Assembly: GCA_963707515.1 (NCBI GenBank)
Contig: CAVPQI010000001.1
Coordinates: forward strand, 372,001 to 436,000
Direction of reading: 5' to 3'
Origin: Sva-07 sp963707515
GTDB lineage: Bacteria; Actinomycetota; Acidimicrobiia; Acidimicrobiales; Ilumatobacteraceae
DNA: 64,000 nt
Numbering within the stretch: position 1 is the first letter of the stretch; every line of letters starts with the position of its first letter. Under the pieces are notes generated by a model that saw nothing but the letters and a program-made list of their open reading frames with translations, was not told the DNA's origin and searched no databases. This document shows positions 26,584 through 35,636 of this stretch, in pieces. The position numbers and the translations under genes were made by a program.

Positions 26584-27942
26584 ATGTTCTCGCCACGCCA
26601 GCTGCTGTGTGCGGCCGTGCTCGCCACCGGGACCATCTGCGCCGGCGCCATCGCTCCGACGGCCGTCTCGGCCTCGGTGGAAGCACCGCCCGCAACGTCC
26701 GACCTCCGCACCCTGGCCGACGCCATCGACTTCGGGTTCGGGGTCGCCATCGACCGGACGGCGCTCGCCGACCCCGCTTACCAGCAGCTCGTCATCGACA
26801 ACGCCACCCTTGTGTCCACCAGGTCGGAGCTGTCGTTCGCCACGACGCAGCCAGAACCGGGGGTGTTCGACTTCACCGCAGCCGAGGAGATCGTCGACTT
26901 CGCCACCGAACACGGGCTCACCGTCCGCGGCCACGACCTGATCCGCACCGACGAGCTCCCCGCCTGGATCACGTCCGGCACTTGGGATGCGGCGACGCTG
27001 AGCCAGGTGCTGACCGATCATGTGACGACGGTCGTCGGGCACTTCGAGGAGCGCAATCCGGGCGTCGTCACCGAGTGGGACGTCGTCGGACAGGCGCTGC
27101 TGGCCGACGGCACGCTGCGCCCGTCGGTGCTCGGGGCCGTGCTCGGCGACGAGTACCTGAAGGTCGCGTTCGACGCGGCACGTGCCGCGGCGCCTGACGC
27201 CCGGCTGTTCTACGGCGATTACTTCGACGACGTCGTCGTCATCCAGGAGGCAGCGCTGTCCGGTCAGTCGATCGTGCCCGGGGCCAACGCCGCACAGTCG
27301 ACCTGCGCAGCGGTGCCGAAGTGCGTCGGTGCGTCGGCGTTGCTCTCCTCGCTGCTCGAACGTGGCGCGCCGATCGACGGCGTCGGCTTCGAAGCCCACC
27401 TCTACTCGCCCGAGCCGGTCGATCTGGCGACGTTCAGCACATGGGTCACCGACCTCGGCCTGCAGTGGGCGATCACCGAGTTCGACGTGCCGCTCCCGGC
27501 GACCGAGGTCGCCTCACCGGAGGTGCTCGCCTTCCAGGCCGATACGTACCGCGCTGCGCTGTCGGCGTGCGTGACGTCGCCGAACTGCGACACGTTCGTG
27601 ACCTGGGGCGTCAGCGACCGCTTCTCGACGATGCCCATCGAGACCGAGGGCGTGTACGGCGGTGCACTGTGGCTCGACGGCAACGACCAGCCGAAGCCGG
27701 CCTACGACGCCATCCGTGCGGTGTTCGCCGACGTCGCCGCGACGCTCGAAACGACGACGACACCTGCTCCCCCGACCACCGGCGCCGCCGAGACCGTGCC
27801 GGCGACGACAGCCGACGCTTCCGATGGCGGTGACGGTGACGGTGACGGTGACGGCCCGCTCGTGCCGATCCTGGTCGGCCTGGGCGCCCTCGCGGTCATC
27901 GGCGCGGTCATCGTCGTCGCCCGCCGCCGGACCAGTCGCTGA
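26584..27942 (+). CDS. Membrane-anchored GH10-like protein, predicted pseudoenzyme
   Basis: The fold is that of GH10 endo-1,4-beta-xylanases, seen in QPEPGVFDFTAAEEIVDFA, GVGFEAHLYSP and the nucleophile segment WAITEFDVP (Glu299). Key residues are changed: WDVVNEA of active enzymes is WDVVGQA (acid/base Glu to Gln170), the GHxLxWHxQxP loop is GHDLIRTDELP, and the NDYN motif is GDYF. Hydrolysis by the usual retaining mechanism therefore looks unlikely. An N-terminal signal peptide, a Thr/Pro/Asp-Gly linker and a C-terminal membrane helix followed by ARRR place it on the outer face of the membrane. A binding or sensory role is inference. Confidence 0.82.
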   Translation: MFSPRQLLCAAVLATGTICAGAIAPTAVSASVEAPPATSDLRTLADAIDFGFGVAIDRTALADPAYQQLVIDNATLVSTRSELSFATTQPEPGVFDFTAAEEIVDFATEHGLTVRGHDLIRTDELPAWITSGTWDAATLSQVLTDHVTTVVGHFEERNPGVVTEWDVVGQALLADGTLRPSVLGAVLGDEYLKVAFDAARAAAPDARLFYGDYFDDVVVIQEAALSGQSIVPGANAAQSTCAAVPKCVGASALLSSLLERGAPIDGVGFEAHLYSPEPVDLATFSTWVTDLGLQWAITEFDVPLPATEVASPEVLAFQADTYRAALSACVTSPNCDTFVTWGVSDRFSTMPIETEGVYGGALWLDGNDQPKPAYDAIRAVFADVAATLETTTTPAPPTTGAAETVPATTADASDGGDGDGDGDGPLVPILVGLGALAVIGAVIVVARRRTSR

Positions 27943-28005
27943 CCCGCTCCGCCCCACCAGCCGCCAAGCGGTGCGGTGGGAGCGAACGGGCGCGAGGTTG
28001 CAGCT

Positions 28006-28080
28006 TGGAGGCGACGTCGGGAATCGAACCCGAGTACACGGCTTTGCAGGCCGTTGCCTAAACCACTCGGCCACGTCGCC
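28006..28080 (-). tRNA. tRNA-Cys (GCA)
   Basis: A cloverleaf reads on the minus strand with acceptor arm GGCGACG/CGTCGCC, anticodon loop CTGCAAA (anticodon GCA), T-arm GGTTCGAATCC, discriminator T as usual for Cys, and an encoded CCA end. Confidence 0.95.
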
Positions 28081-28165
28081 AGATCAGACTGATCGGGTGC
28101 CGAGGATAGCGGGGTGGGCCGCAAAGGAGCCGGTCCGTTCGATTGCGCCGACGCCTGATGGTGGG

Positions 28166-28202
28166 CACGTGACGAACGGGGCCCGTCCCCATTCGTCACG
28201 TG
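28166..28202. repeat. Palindrome, copy 3 of the CACGTGACG family
   Basis: CACGTGACGAACGGGG faces CCCC and ATTCGTCACGTG around a CCCGT core, giving a strong hairpin between the oleD stop and the tRNA-Cys gene. Both neighbours are on the minus strand, so it may end the ole operon transcript. Confidence 0.75.
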
Positions 28203-28209
28203 CGCGTTG

Positions 28210-29205
28210 TCACGTCCGCTGGGAGGCGTACCAGGCGGCGAGGCGGTCGAGGCCGTCGTCGATGGTCACCGTGGGGGTCCAACCGAGATCGTCGCGGGCG
28301 GGGCGGGGGTCGAACCAGTGGGCGGTGGCGAGCTGTTCGGCGAGGAAGCGGGTCAGCGGCGGCTCCTCGTCGCCGCGCAGCAGCGGCCACACCCGCTCGA
28401 CGAGCGTCCCGGCGGCGATCCCCAGGCGGCGGGGCACCGAGCGCGGCGCGAACGGCACGCCGGCGGCAGCACAGATCCCCTCGATCAGCTCGCGGATCGT
28501 GCGTGGCTCGCCGTTGGCGACGACATAGGCGCGGCCCGAGCACACGGTGTCGGGGCCGACGGCGTCGAGGGCGGCCACGAGGGCCGACACGGCGTTGTCG
28601 ATGTACGTCGTGTCGATCAGCGCCGCACCACCGCCGACGAGCGCCAGACGCCCACTCGCCGCACGATCGACGATGCGCCCGACGAGCTGCGTGTCGCCCG
28701 GACCCCACACGAGGTGCGGACGCACGGCGACGACACCGAGCGATCCGTCCGCCGCCGCCAAGGCGTCGATCTCGGCGAGCGCCTTCGACTCCGGATACCA
28801 GGCCCGTGACCGTCCGACCTGCGGTGCGTCTGCCCCGGCGCCGACGATCGGCTCGCCACCGTGGGCGACCGACGGTGACGACACGTGGACGATGCGTCCG
28901 ATGCCATGACGACGCGCCGCCGCGACCACGTGGCGGGTTCCGTCGACGTTGATGCTGCGGTACTCCTCCCACGGCCCGACGACGCCGACCTTGGCGGCGA
29001 GGTGGACGATCGCCGCGCACCCCTCGGCAGCGACGGCGACCGCGTCGCCGTCGCGGACGTCACCGAGTCGCTGCTCGACGTCGAGCGACCCGAGTGCCGC
29101 CACGGCGTGGCGCTGGAAACAGACGACGTCGTCGCCCCGCCCGACGAGCGCTCGAACGAGCCCGGCACCGATCAGGCTCGAGGCGCCGGTGACGAGGACC
29201 TTCAC
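28210..29205 (-). CDS. oleD: NAD(P)-dependent 2-alkyl-3-ketoalkanoate reductase OleD
   Basis: OleD reduces the 2-alkyl-3-keto acid made by OleA to the hydroxy acid used by OleC. This 331-residue extended SDR has the Rossmann start VLVTGASSLIGAGLVRAL, VHVSSPSVA and the catalytic YPESKALAE. Gene context is decisive: it follows the OleBC fusion with a GTGA overlap, and oleA leads the operon. By sequence alone it could be a 3-beta-hydroxysteroid dehydrogenase-like enzyme. Confidence 0.85.
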   Translation of the reverse strand: MKVLVTGASSLIGAGLVRALVGRGDDVVCFQRHAVAALGSLDVEQRLGDVRDGDAVAVAAEGCAAIVHLAAKVGVVGPWEEYRSINVDGTRHVVAAARRHGIGRIVHVSSPSVAHGGEPIVGAGADAPQVGRSRAWYPESKALAEIDALAAADGSLGVVAVRPHLVWGPGDTQLVGRIVDRAASGRLALVGGGAALIDTTYIDNAVSALVAALDAVGPDTVCSGRAYVVANGEPRTIRELIEGICAAAGVPFAPRSVPRRLGIAAGTLVERVWPLLRGDEEPPLTRFLAEQLATAHWFDPRPARDDLGWTPTVTIDDGLDRLAAWYASQRT

Positions 29206-31872
29206 GTGCCCCGCCGGCGACGACCGAGCCGCCGCACCGGATCACCGGCGAGCACGCGCGACGCCCATGCGGCGAGCGCTGTGCGGTCGATCTTGGCGTT
29301 GTGCCGGATGTCGACCGGGAACGACGAGCGGGTCAGCACGGCGGCGACCGGCACGGAAACGACCGACACGGAAACGACCGGCAGGAACGACCGCACGGAA
29401 ACGACCGACACGGCCACGACATCGCGCACGCGGTCGGCGAGCTCGGCGTCGACGGGGCCGTCGCCGGCCTGCGGATCCTCCAGTACGACGACCAGCTGCT
29501 GGCAGCCTGCCGGTCCCACCCCGACCGCCGCCGCCCGCCGCACGCCGAGGGCGCGCTCGACCTGGCGTTCCACGGGAACCGGCGTGACCGGACCATCGAC
29601 GGTGTCGACGACGTGCACCGTGCGCCCCTCGACCCACAGCCGTCCGTCGGGATCGAGGTGGCCGACGTCGCCCGAGCGATGCCACGACCCGTCGCCGGGT
29701 CGGGCGGCGCGCTGCGTCGCCCACAGCCCGTCGTAGCCGTCGGACACCCACGCCGCACGCACGAGGATCTCGCCGGTGGAACCGGTGTCGAGCGATGTGG
29801 GCTGACCGTCGACGTCGTCGCCGAGACCGAGCGGCGCGATGCGCACCTCGGCCCCCGGCACCGGCAGACCGACGCACACCCCACCGGAGGTGCCGGCCCG
29901 CTCGGATTCGGCACGCTCGATGCCGGTGAGGTCGATGTCGGCGACCGGCAGCGCCTCGGTCATGCCGTACGGCGTGTGCAGCTCGGCATCGGGGGTCAGT
30001 TCGGCCATCGACGCGAGCAGCTCCGCGGGCACCGGGGCCCCCGCCGAGAGCACGAGCCGCAACCCGCGCAGACCGGTCGGGGCGCCCGTGGCGGTGGCGA
30101 CGACGTTGGTGATCGCCGCCGGCGAGGCGAACACGAGCGTCGCCTCGATCCGGGTGCAGGCGGCATCGAGCGTCGCCGCGTCGAGCTCGCCCGGCTTGGT
30201 CACGTCGGCATCGGGAAGCGCTGTCGGAATGCCGAGCGCCGGTCCGTACAAGGCGAACGGGGCGAATGCGGCGACCAGGCGATCGGTGGCGGCGATGCCG
30301 TAGGCCGCGGCGAGCGCGTCACGCTGGGCGGCGAGCTGGCGGTGGAGGTAGCGGACACCCTTCGCCGGGCCGGTGGCGCCGGATGTGAACAGCACGGCCG
30401 CCAGGTCGTCGCCGGCCGGGACCGGCGGCAGCGTCGTCGCCGGCGCGGCGGCCATCAGTTCGCCGACATCGATCAACTCTGCGCCCGGCGTCCAGCGCAG
30501 GGCTGCGCGCCGCCAGCAGCACTCGCCGCGGCCCGATCACCCAGCTCGGTGACGCCGACCGCACGGCCGCTCCGAGGGCACGGAGGCCGAGGCCGCGATC
30601 GGCAACGACGCTCACGCCACCGGCGCGCCACACGCCGTACACGGCGGCGATGAGGTCGACACCCGGTGGGGTGAGCATCGCCACCCGGTCGCCCGGCCGT
30701 AGCCCCCGCCGCCGGAGCTCGGACGCCACGGCAGCGACCCGATCGGCGAGATCGCTCCAGGTCAGCGACTCCTCGGCAGCCATGTCGAGGAGCGCCGTCT
30801 CGGTTCCGGCATCGACGGCCCGCTCGTCGAGCGCGGCCCACAGCGGCCGGTGGTCCAGCGCGGCGTCGACGTCGGCGGGGACCTCGGCCGCTACATCGAC
30901 CGTTACATCGACCGACGCGTCGGTCGGCACGTCGCCGCGCAGCACGTCGCCCATCCATCGTTCGACGACCGCGGCGACGTCGGTCTCGACGGTGACGAGG
31001 TGTCCGGCATCGGCAAAGCGGTGCTCGACGGTGTTCGGGAAGCGGGCGGCGAGATCGGCGGCGAAGTCGTCGTTGAACACCGGATCCTTGGCACCCCAGG
31101 CGAGCAGCACCGGGGCGGTGACCGTGTGCAGCCGGGCGGCGACGTCGGCGATCGCCGCCGCTGACGGGTGGCGATCGCGCAGCGGGATGTCGCCGACGAA
31201 GTCGGCGATCGCCGCTCGTGCGGGCGCCGAGCGGTAGGGCGCACGGAACGCCTCGCGGTCGGTCGTCGTGAGCCGCCCGCCGGACAGCCGCAACGTTCCC
31301 TCGAGGAAGATCGACGTGCCGCGGCACACCGCGTCGAGCAACGGCGGCGACGCCGCCAGACGGATGATCCCGGGCGCCTTGCGGCCGGCGGGCACGGCGA
31401 TGCCGGTGTTGCACAGCACGAGGCCGGCGATCTGCTGGGGGTCCTGGACCACCCACCCCATGGCGACCGCCCCGCCCCAGTCGTGCCCGGCGACGAACAG
31501 CGGGCCGTCGATGTCGAGGGCGACGATCAGGTCGTCGAGGTCGCGGACGCGGTCGAGGTATCGCCGCGGCGCGGTGCGCTCGCTGAAGCCCATCCCCAGC
31601 TGATCGATCGCCACGACCCGACAGGTGCCGCTGAGCTGGGTGAGCAACGAGCGCCACACGTACCCCCAGGTGGGGTTGCCGTGGACGCACACGATCGTCG
31701 GCGCGTCATCGGTGACGCCAGGGGGCGGGCCGGTGTCGAGGACGTGCCATCGTCGGCTGCCGCCGGCATGGCTGGCCACATCGAGGTGACGTGACCACGC
31801 CGGGTCGAGTCCCCAGCGGACCCAACATTCGTCGGCGGGGAGATCGGGGACGTGTCCGTGACCCGACGTCAC
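29202..31872 (-). CDS. oleBC: OleBC fusion: beta-lactone decarboxylase plus beta-lactone synthetase, with one apparent +1 frameshift
   Basis: The N-terminal half is an alpha/beta hydrolase of the haloalkane dehalogenase type (HGNPTWGYVWRSLL, nucleophile in GHDWGGAVAMGW, DAGHLVTVE), matching OleB. After an acidic linker comes an AMP-ligase-like half (LTWSDLADRVAAVA, FTSGATGPAKGVRYLH, TPYGMTEALPV, SGDVGHLDPDGRLW, RHNAKIDRTAL), matching OleC. Fused OleBC proteins are known in actinobacteria. The frame shifts by +1 near 30505 between VLLAAR and ALRWTPGAELIDVGE; removing one A restores it. A short tandem repeat lies inside the C-terminal subdomain. The GTG start chosen is 52 bp after oleA. Confidence 0.83.
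29351..29420. repeat. Tandem 13-15 bp repeats inside oleC
   Basis: About five imperfect units of CACGGAAACGACCG run head to tail. They keep the reading frame and encode a repetitive VSVVSV-type stretch just before the RHNAKID lysine motif. Confidence 0.75.
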
Positions 31873-31924
31873 CGGTCGGCCGCTGCCAGCAGATTTCTCA
31901 TCGGCCGTCCGTGGCCCCACCGCA

Positions 31925-32950
31925 TCACCACACGATTTCGGTGAAGCTCGTGTTGAGCCCCGAACCGATGCCCATGCACAGGACGCGGTCGCCGGCGGCG
32001 ATGTCGTCGGCGACACTGGCCAGCGTGATCGGGATCGCCGCGGGCCCGACGTTGCCGTAGTGCGGGAACGTCAGCGGGGTGCGCTCCGGGTCGAGGCCCA
32101 GCCGCTCGGTGATCAAACGCGTGTGGACCTGGCTGATCTGGTGGATCACGTACCAGTCCATCCCCACCTCCCAGTCGAACGACTCGCCGGCGTGCTTCCA
32201 CGCCGCCTCGGCGAGGTCGAGCCCGGCGACGAGCAGCCCGTGGGTGTCGGTGGTCATCCGGTCGAGGTCGCCGACGCACAGCTCGTGGTGCTCGGTGCCC
32301 GAGCGGGCGATGCCCCCGACGACGCGGTGCGCGTCGGGGTGCTGATCCATGCGGCCGATGACCGCGGCCGCCGCGCCGGACCCGAGTGTCAGCGAGGCGA
32401 ACTCGGAGAACACGTCGACGGCGGTCGTCTCGGGCCGCTGCAGGCGGGTGATCGTCGTCTCTTGCGTGTAGCGGCTGCCTTCGCCGTCGACGATCAGGGC
32501 GTAGTCGATCTGACCGGCGTCGATCGACGCGGCGGCAATCGAGATGCCGTTGATGAATCCGAGGCAGGCGTTGCCGACGTCGAAGTTGAAGCAGCTCGGA
32601 GCGAGGTCGAGACGGTGGTGCACCGCACAGGCGACCGACGGCTCGAGGTGGTGCTTGCACACCGACGTCGAGATGAGCATGCCGATGCGCGAGGGGTCGA
32701 TGCCCGAGGCCTCGATCGCTGCCTGTCCGGCCATTGCCGCAGCCTGATCGAAGGTCACCTCCGGCGGCCACCAGCGACGTGCTTCGATGCCCGCCAGTTC
32801 GGTCAGCGTGCCGGGCTTGAGCCCGGTGCGTTCGTAGGTCTCGGCGAGCTGCTCGTCGATCCAGGCCGACGTGACGATCTCGGGCGCCTCGACCGCCTGC
32901 ACCGAGAGGAGGCCCACGTTGCGGTGGGTCAATACGGAGTTCTCGGCCAT
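31925..32950 (-). CDS. oleA: Acyl-CoA head-to-head condensing enzyme OleA
   Basis: OleA joins two fatty acyl-CoAs in a non-decarboxylative Claisen condensation, the first step of long-chain olefin synthesis. The 341-residue thiolase-fold protein has the nucleophile Cys129 in VGNACLGFINGI, Glu103 in HLEPSVA (the OleA-specific base position), histidine in YVIHQIS and asparagine in HYGNVGPAAI. Ordinary FabH lacks the HxEPS glutamate, which supports OleA. ATG is chosen over the adjacent GTG because AAAGGA lies 6 nt upstream of it. It is the first gene of oleA-oleBC-oleD. Confidence 0.9.
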   Translation of the reverse strand: MAENSVLTHRNVGLLSVQAVEAPEIVTSAWIDEQLAETYERTGLKPGTLTELAGIEARRWWPPEVTFDQAAAMAGQAAIEASGIDPSRIGMLISTSVCKHHLEPSVACAVHHRLDLAPSCFNFDVGNACLGFINGISIAAASIDAGQIDYALIVDGEGSRYTQETTITRLQRPETTAVDVFSEFASLTLGSGAAAAVIGRMDQHPDAHRVVGGIARSGTEHHELCVGDLDRMTTDTHGLLVAGLDLAEAAWKHAGESFDWEVGMDWYVIHQISQVHTRLITERLGLDPERTPLTFPHYGNVGPAAIPITLASVADDIAAGDRVLCMGIGSGLNTSFTEIVW

Positions 32951-33114
32951 CACCGATCCTTTCCCATGGTGTCAACGAGCCTACGGCATGCCGCCCCGCT
33001 CTGCCCCTCGTCTGCTCGGTCCCCGTCGCCGGATGACTGGTACGTTGCCGACCGGATCCGGCGATCACTGCCGGTACCGCTGGGGAGCAGGACGGCGTGG
33101 GGCCGGGAGGAAAC

Positions 33115-34026
33115 ATGGAGCTGCATGACGGAACCGTCGCCGTGGTCACGGGGGCCGGCAGTGGGATCGGGCTGGCGTTGGCCAACGCGTTCGCCGCTGC
33201 TGGTTGCGCCGTCGTTCTCGCCGACGTCCAGGACGAGGCGCTCGAACACGCCGCCGAGGAGGTCGCCGAGCACGGTGTCCAGACGCTGACGGTGCACACC
33301 GACGTCAGCAAGGCGCACGACGTCGAGGCACTGGCGGCGGCGACGATCGAGCGTTTCGGTGCGGTGCACGTGGTGTGCAACAACGCAGGCGTCAGCGGTG
33401 CCGGCGACCCGTGGCTCGGCCCGCTCGACACGTGGGAGTGGGTGATGGGCGTCAACTTCTGGGGTGTCGTCCACGGCGTGCGCGCCTTCCTCCCCCACCT
33501 GGCGATGTCCGGTGGCGGGCACGTCGTCAACACGGCGTCGATCGCCGGTCTCTACCCCGGCTTCGCGCCGCCGTATGACGCCAGCAAGCACGCCGTGGTG
33601 GCGTTGACCGAGGGGCTCTACCACTCGTTGCGATCGGCGAATGCGCCGATCGGCGTCAGCTGCCTGTGCCCGGGCTGGGTGCGCACCGGGATCATGGACT
33701 CGGAGCGCAACTGGCCCGCCGAGCTCGGGCCGGCACCGGAGCGCACCGCAGCAGCCGAAGTGACGAGCAACTACGTGCGGCGGGCGATCGACGAGGGGAT
33801 GCAACCGGCAGCGGTCGCCGACCTCGTGCTGGCGGCGATCCGCGACGACCGCTTCTGGGTGTTCCCGCACGTCGACTTCTTGGAGATCGCGATGGAGCGC
33901 TTCCACTCGATCGGCGAGCAACGCAACCCGGCACCGGCCGAGCAGATGCCTGGCATGCCGCCGCGCACGCAGATGATGGCCGAGGTGCTCGAGGCGATGT
34001 CGTCGGGCCTACCGCCGACGCCCTGA
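33115..34026 (+). CDS. Short-chain dehydrogenase/reductase
   Basis: A 303-residue SDR with TGAGSGIG, NNAGVSG, VVNTASIAGL and YDASKHAVV, and a longer C-terminal tail than classical SDRs (FHSIGEQRNPAP onward). The start is set by a strong ribosome-binding site, GGGAGGAAAC, directly before the ATG, unlike most nearby genes. Substrate unknown. It is divergent from oleA and could share regulation with it, which is not shown. Confidence 0.88.
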   Translation: MELHDGTVAVVTGAGSGIGLALANAFAAAGCAVVLADVQDEALEHAAEEVAEHGVQTLTVHTDVSKAHDVEALAAATIERFGAVHVVCNNAGVSGAGDPWLGPLDTWEWVMGVNFWGVVHGVRAFLPHLAMSGGGHVVNTASIAGLYPGFAPPYDASKHAVVALTEGLYHSLRSANAPIGVSCLCPGWVRTGIMDSERNWPAELGPAPERTAAAEVTSNYVRRAIDEGMQPAAVADLVLAAIRDDRFWVFPHVDFLEIAMERFHSIGEQRNPAPAEQMPGMPPRTQMMAEVLEAMSSGLPPTP

Positions 34027-34112
34027 CCGCACCGCGCCGGACCGCACCGCGCCGGACCGCGCCGCGCCCGCGCCGGACGGTTCCGGCGCCGGACGGTTCA
34101 GTCGCCGGACGG
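34026..34112. repeat. GC-only minisatellite at the end of the SDR gene
   Basis: ACCGCACCGCGCCGG occurs twice in tandem, followed by three CGCCGGACGG units about 16 bp apart. The last unit runs into the 3' end of the amidohydrolase gene. Confidence 0.7.
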
Positions 34113-35126
34113 TCCGTCGGCGAGGCGGTACACCCGCGTCGCCGTGCCGCGCAGCATGGCGTCGGCTTCGTCGGCGGAGAACAGACGGGCCAGCTTCTTG
34201 AACGCGTTCCACACCGTGCGATACGACAGCGAGAGCCGGTCGACGGGGAAGTTCGACTCGAACATGCAACGGTCCGGGCCGAACGCCTCGATCGTGTGCA
34301 GGTAGTAGCGGGACTGGGCGGCGAGGAACTCGTCCGACGTCGGCGGAAGCGTGGCGGCGTGCCAGCCGAAGCCGTTGTCGGGCATCGCCAGGCCACCGAG
34401 CTTGGCGACGACGTTCGGGCAGGCGGCGATGGTGTTCACGTCGGAGCGCCACTGCTCGTAGATGTGCTCGCGCTGGCTGGCGTAGGGGCCGACGCCGAGC
34501 GGTGTGCCGAAGTGGTCGAGCACCAGCAGCGTGTCGGGCACGGCGCGGGCGAGCTCGGCAAACGCCTGGTTCTGGTAGTGGTAGTGCCACGTGTCGTAGC
34601 TGAGGCCGCGGGCGCCGAGCGCCCTGACCCCGGCGCGGAAGGCGCGGTCGTCGTACAACCCGGCCGCCGCCCGTCCCGGGATCGTCAGCACCTCGGGATG
34701 GAGCGCATGTGCGCCGGCATGACGGATGCCGCGCAACCGGCCGTCGCCGGCCTCCTCGTGGGCGTCGAGCACCGCCTCGAGATGCCGACCGCGGAGGTCG
34801 GCGTGGGCGACGATCCCACCCATCAGCGGCCGCGAGGAGGCCGCTGCGTCGGCGGCCACGAAGCGGGTCTCGGCAACTGCCGCCATCGGGTCGTCGCCCT
34901 GGCGATATCCCGCGCCGCACTCGACGAAGACGGTGTCGACGACGCGGTGACCACTGTCGAGGTCGGCTTCGAGGTCGGCGAGCTTGTAGTTCATCCCCTC
35001 GCCCGCCGGCCACAGGTGATGGTGCGGATCGACGATCTCGGCGGCGGGATCGACGATCTCCTCCACGACGAGGTCGAGCCAGTTGGCCGAACCCGGGACG
35101 GCCGCCCCATCGGCTACGTCGGACAT
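34098..35126 (-). CDS. Amidohydrolase family 2 protein
   Basis: A 342-residue metal-dependent hydrolase of the ACMSD/lactonase-like branch. VDPHHHLWP near residue 32 carries the HxH metal site; further landmarks are GIVAHADL, GIRHAGAH, LLVLDHFGTPLG and CMFESNFPVD. It likely hydrolyses a lactone or decarboxylates a ring acid. No partner gene is evident. ATG start, 6 nt after TATGGT. Confidence 0.86.
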   Translation of the reverse strand: MSDVADGAAVPGSANWLDLVVEEIVDPAAEIVDPHHHLWPAGEGMNYKLADLEADLDSGHRVVDTVFVECGAGYRQGDDPMAAVAETRFVAADAAASSRPLMGGIVAHADLRGRHLEAVLDAHEEAGDGRLRGIRHAGAHALHPEVLTIPGRAAAGLYDDRAFRAGVRALGARGLSYDTWHYHYQNQAFAELARAVPDTLLVLDHFGTPLGVGPYASQREHIYEQWRSDVNTIAACPNVVAKLGGLAMPDNGFGWHAATLPPTSDEFLAAQSRYYLHTIEAFGPDRCMFESNFPVDRLSLSYRTVWNAFKKLARLFSADEADAMLRGTATRVYRLADGPSGD

Positions 35127-35132
35127 GCAGCG

Positions 35133-35138
35133 ACCATA
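35133..35138 (-). promoter_or_regulatory. Putative -10 element (TATGGT) of the amidohydrolase gene
   Basis: TATGGT on the minus strand ends 6 nt before the ATG. Confidence 0.5.
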
Positions 35139-35191
35139 GTCGGACCCTCTCGGGGCTCCGACCCCGAGCGCGAGAAAGGCCCGGGACGCGA

Positions 35192-35225
35192 GAAAGCCCC
35201 GGCCAGTTCCCTGACCGGGGCTTTC
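35192..35225 (-). terminator. Terminator hairpin after tRNA-Gly
   Basis: GAAAGCCCCGGTCAGG and CTGGCCGGGGCTTTC form a strong stem starting 5 nt past the tRNA on the minus strand, with a short T run. Confidence 0.75.
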
Positions 35226-35229
35226 ACTG

Positions 35230-35302
35230 AGCGGACGACCGGGATCGAACCGGCGACCTCAACCTTGGCAAGGTTGCGCTCTACCAACTGAGCCACGTCC
35301 GC
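35230..35302 (-). tRNA. tRNA-Gly (GCC)
   Basis: The minus strand folds with acceptor GCGGACG/CGTCCGC, anticodon loop CTTGCCAAG (anticodon GCC), T-arm GGTTCGATCCC and discriminator T. CCA is not encoded, unlike in the tRNA-Cys gene. Confidence 0.95.
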
Positions 35303-35363
35303 GTGGGAGCCACAATCTAGCAGTCGGCATCGCGGAACGGACAACCTGCTGCGTTGATCGAGC

Positions 35364-35588
35364 TCAGCGCTGGTCGGGCGGGCGCAGGTCGATGCGCAGC
35401 GTCAACACGCCGTCGTCGAGCGTCGCCTCGGCGTCGGCGAGCATGGCGAAGTCCTGGAAGTCGACCTTCGACTGCTCGATGAAGTGGCGGCGGCCCTCGC
35501 CTTCGACCGGTGGCATCGGCCGCTTCTTGACGGCGTCGGCGCGCTCGGCGAAGCGCTTGATCATGTCGTTCGGTTCGAAGCTGGCCAC
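35364..35588 (-). CDS. Small conserved-looking protein of unknown function
   Basis: A 74-residue charged protein that starts VASFEPNDMIKRFAERADAV and ends in a strand-like VLTLRIDLRPPDQR. No family is recognised and no membrane segment or signal is seen. It is supported as a gene by a TAGCGT hexamer 7 nt before its GTG, and by codon choice like its neighbours. It lies just upstream of tRNA-Gly on the same strand. Confidence 0.6.
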   Translation of the reverse strand: MASFEPNDMIKRFAERADAVKKRPMPPVEGEGRRHFIEQSKVDFQDFAMLADAEATLDDGVLTLRIDLRPPDQR

Positions 35589-35595
35589 GGCTCCG

Positions 35596-35601
35596 ACGCT
35601 A
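35596..35601 (-). promoter_or_regulatory. Putative -10 element (TAGCGT) of the 74-residue protein gene
   Basis: TAGCGT on the minus strand ends 7 nt before the GTG start. Confidence 0.5.
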
Positions 35602-35636
35602 CCGCGCACGCCGCCGAGCGCCCGCGGCGCACGGCG

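Noticed and set aside
26584..27942. Active endo-xylanase
   Set aside because: The acid/base Glu and two binding motifs are replaced, so only the fold is claimed.
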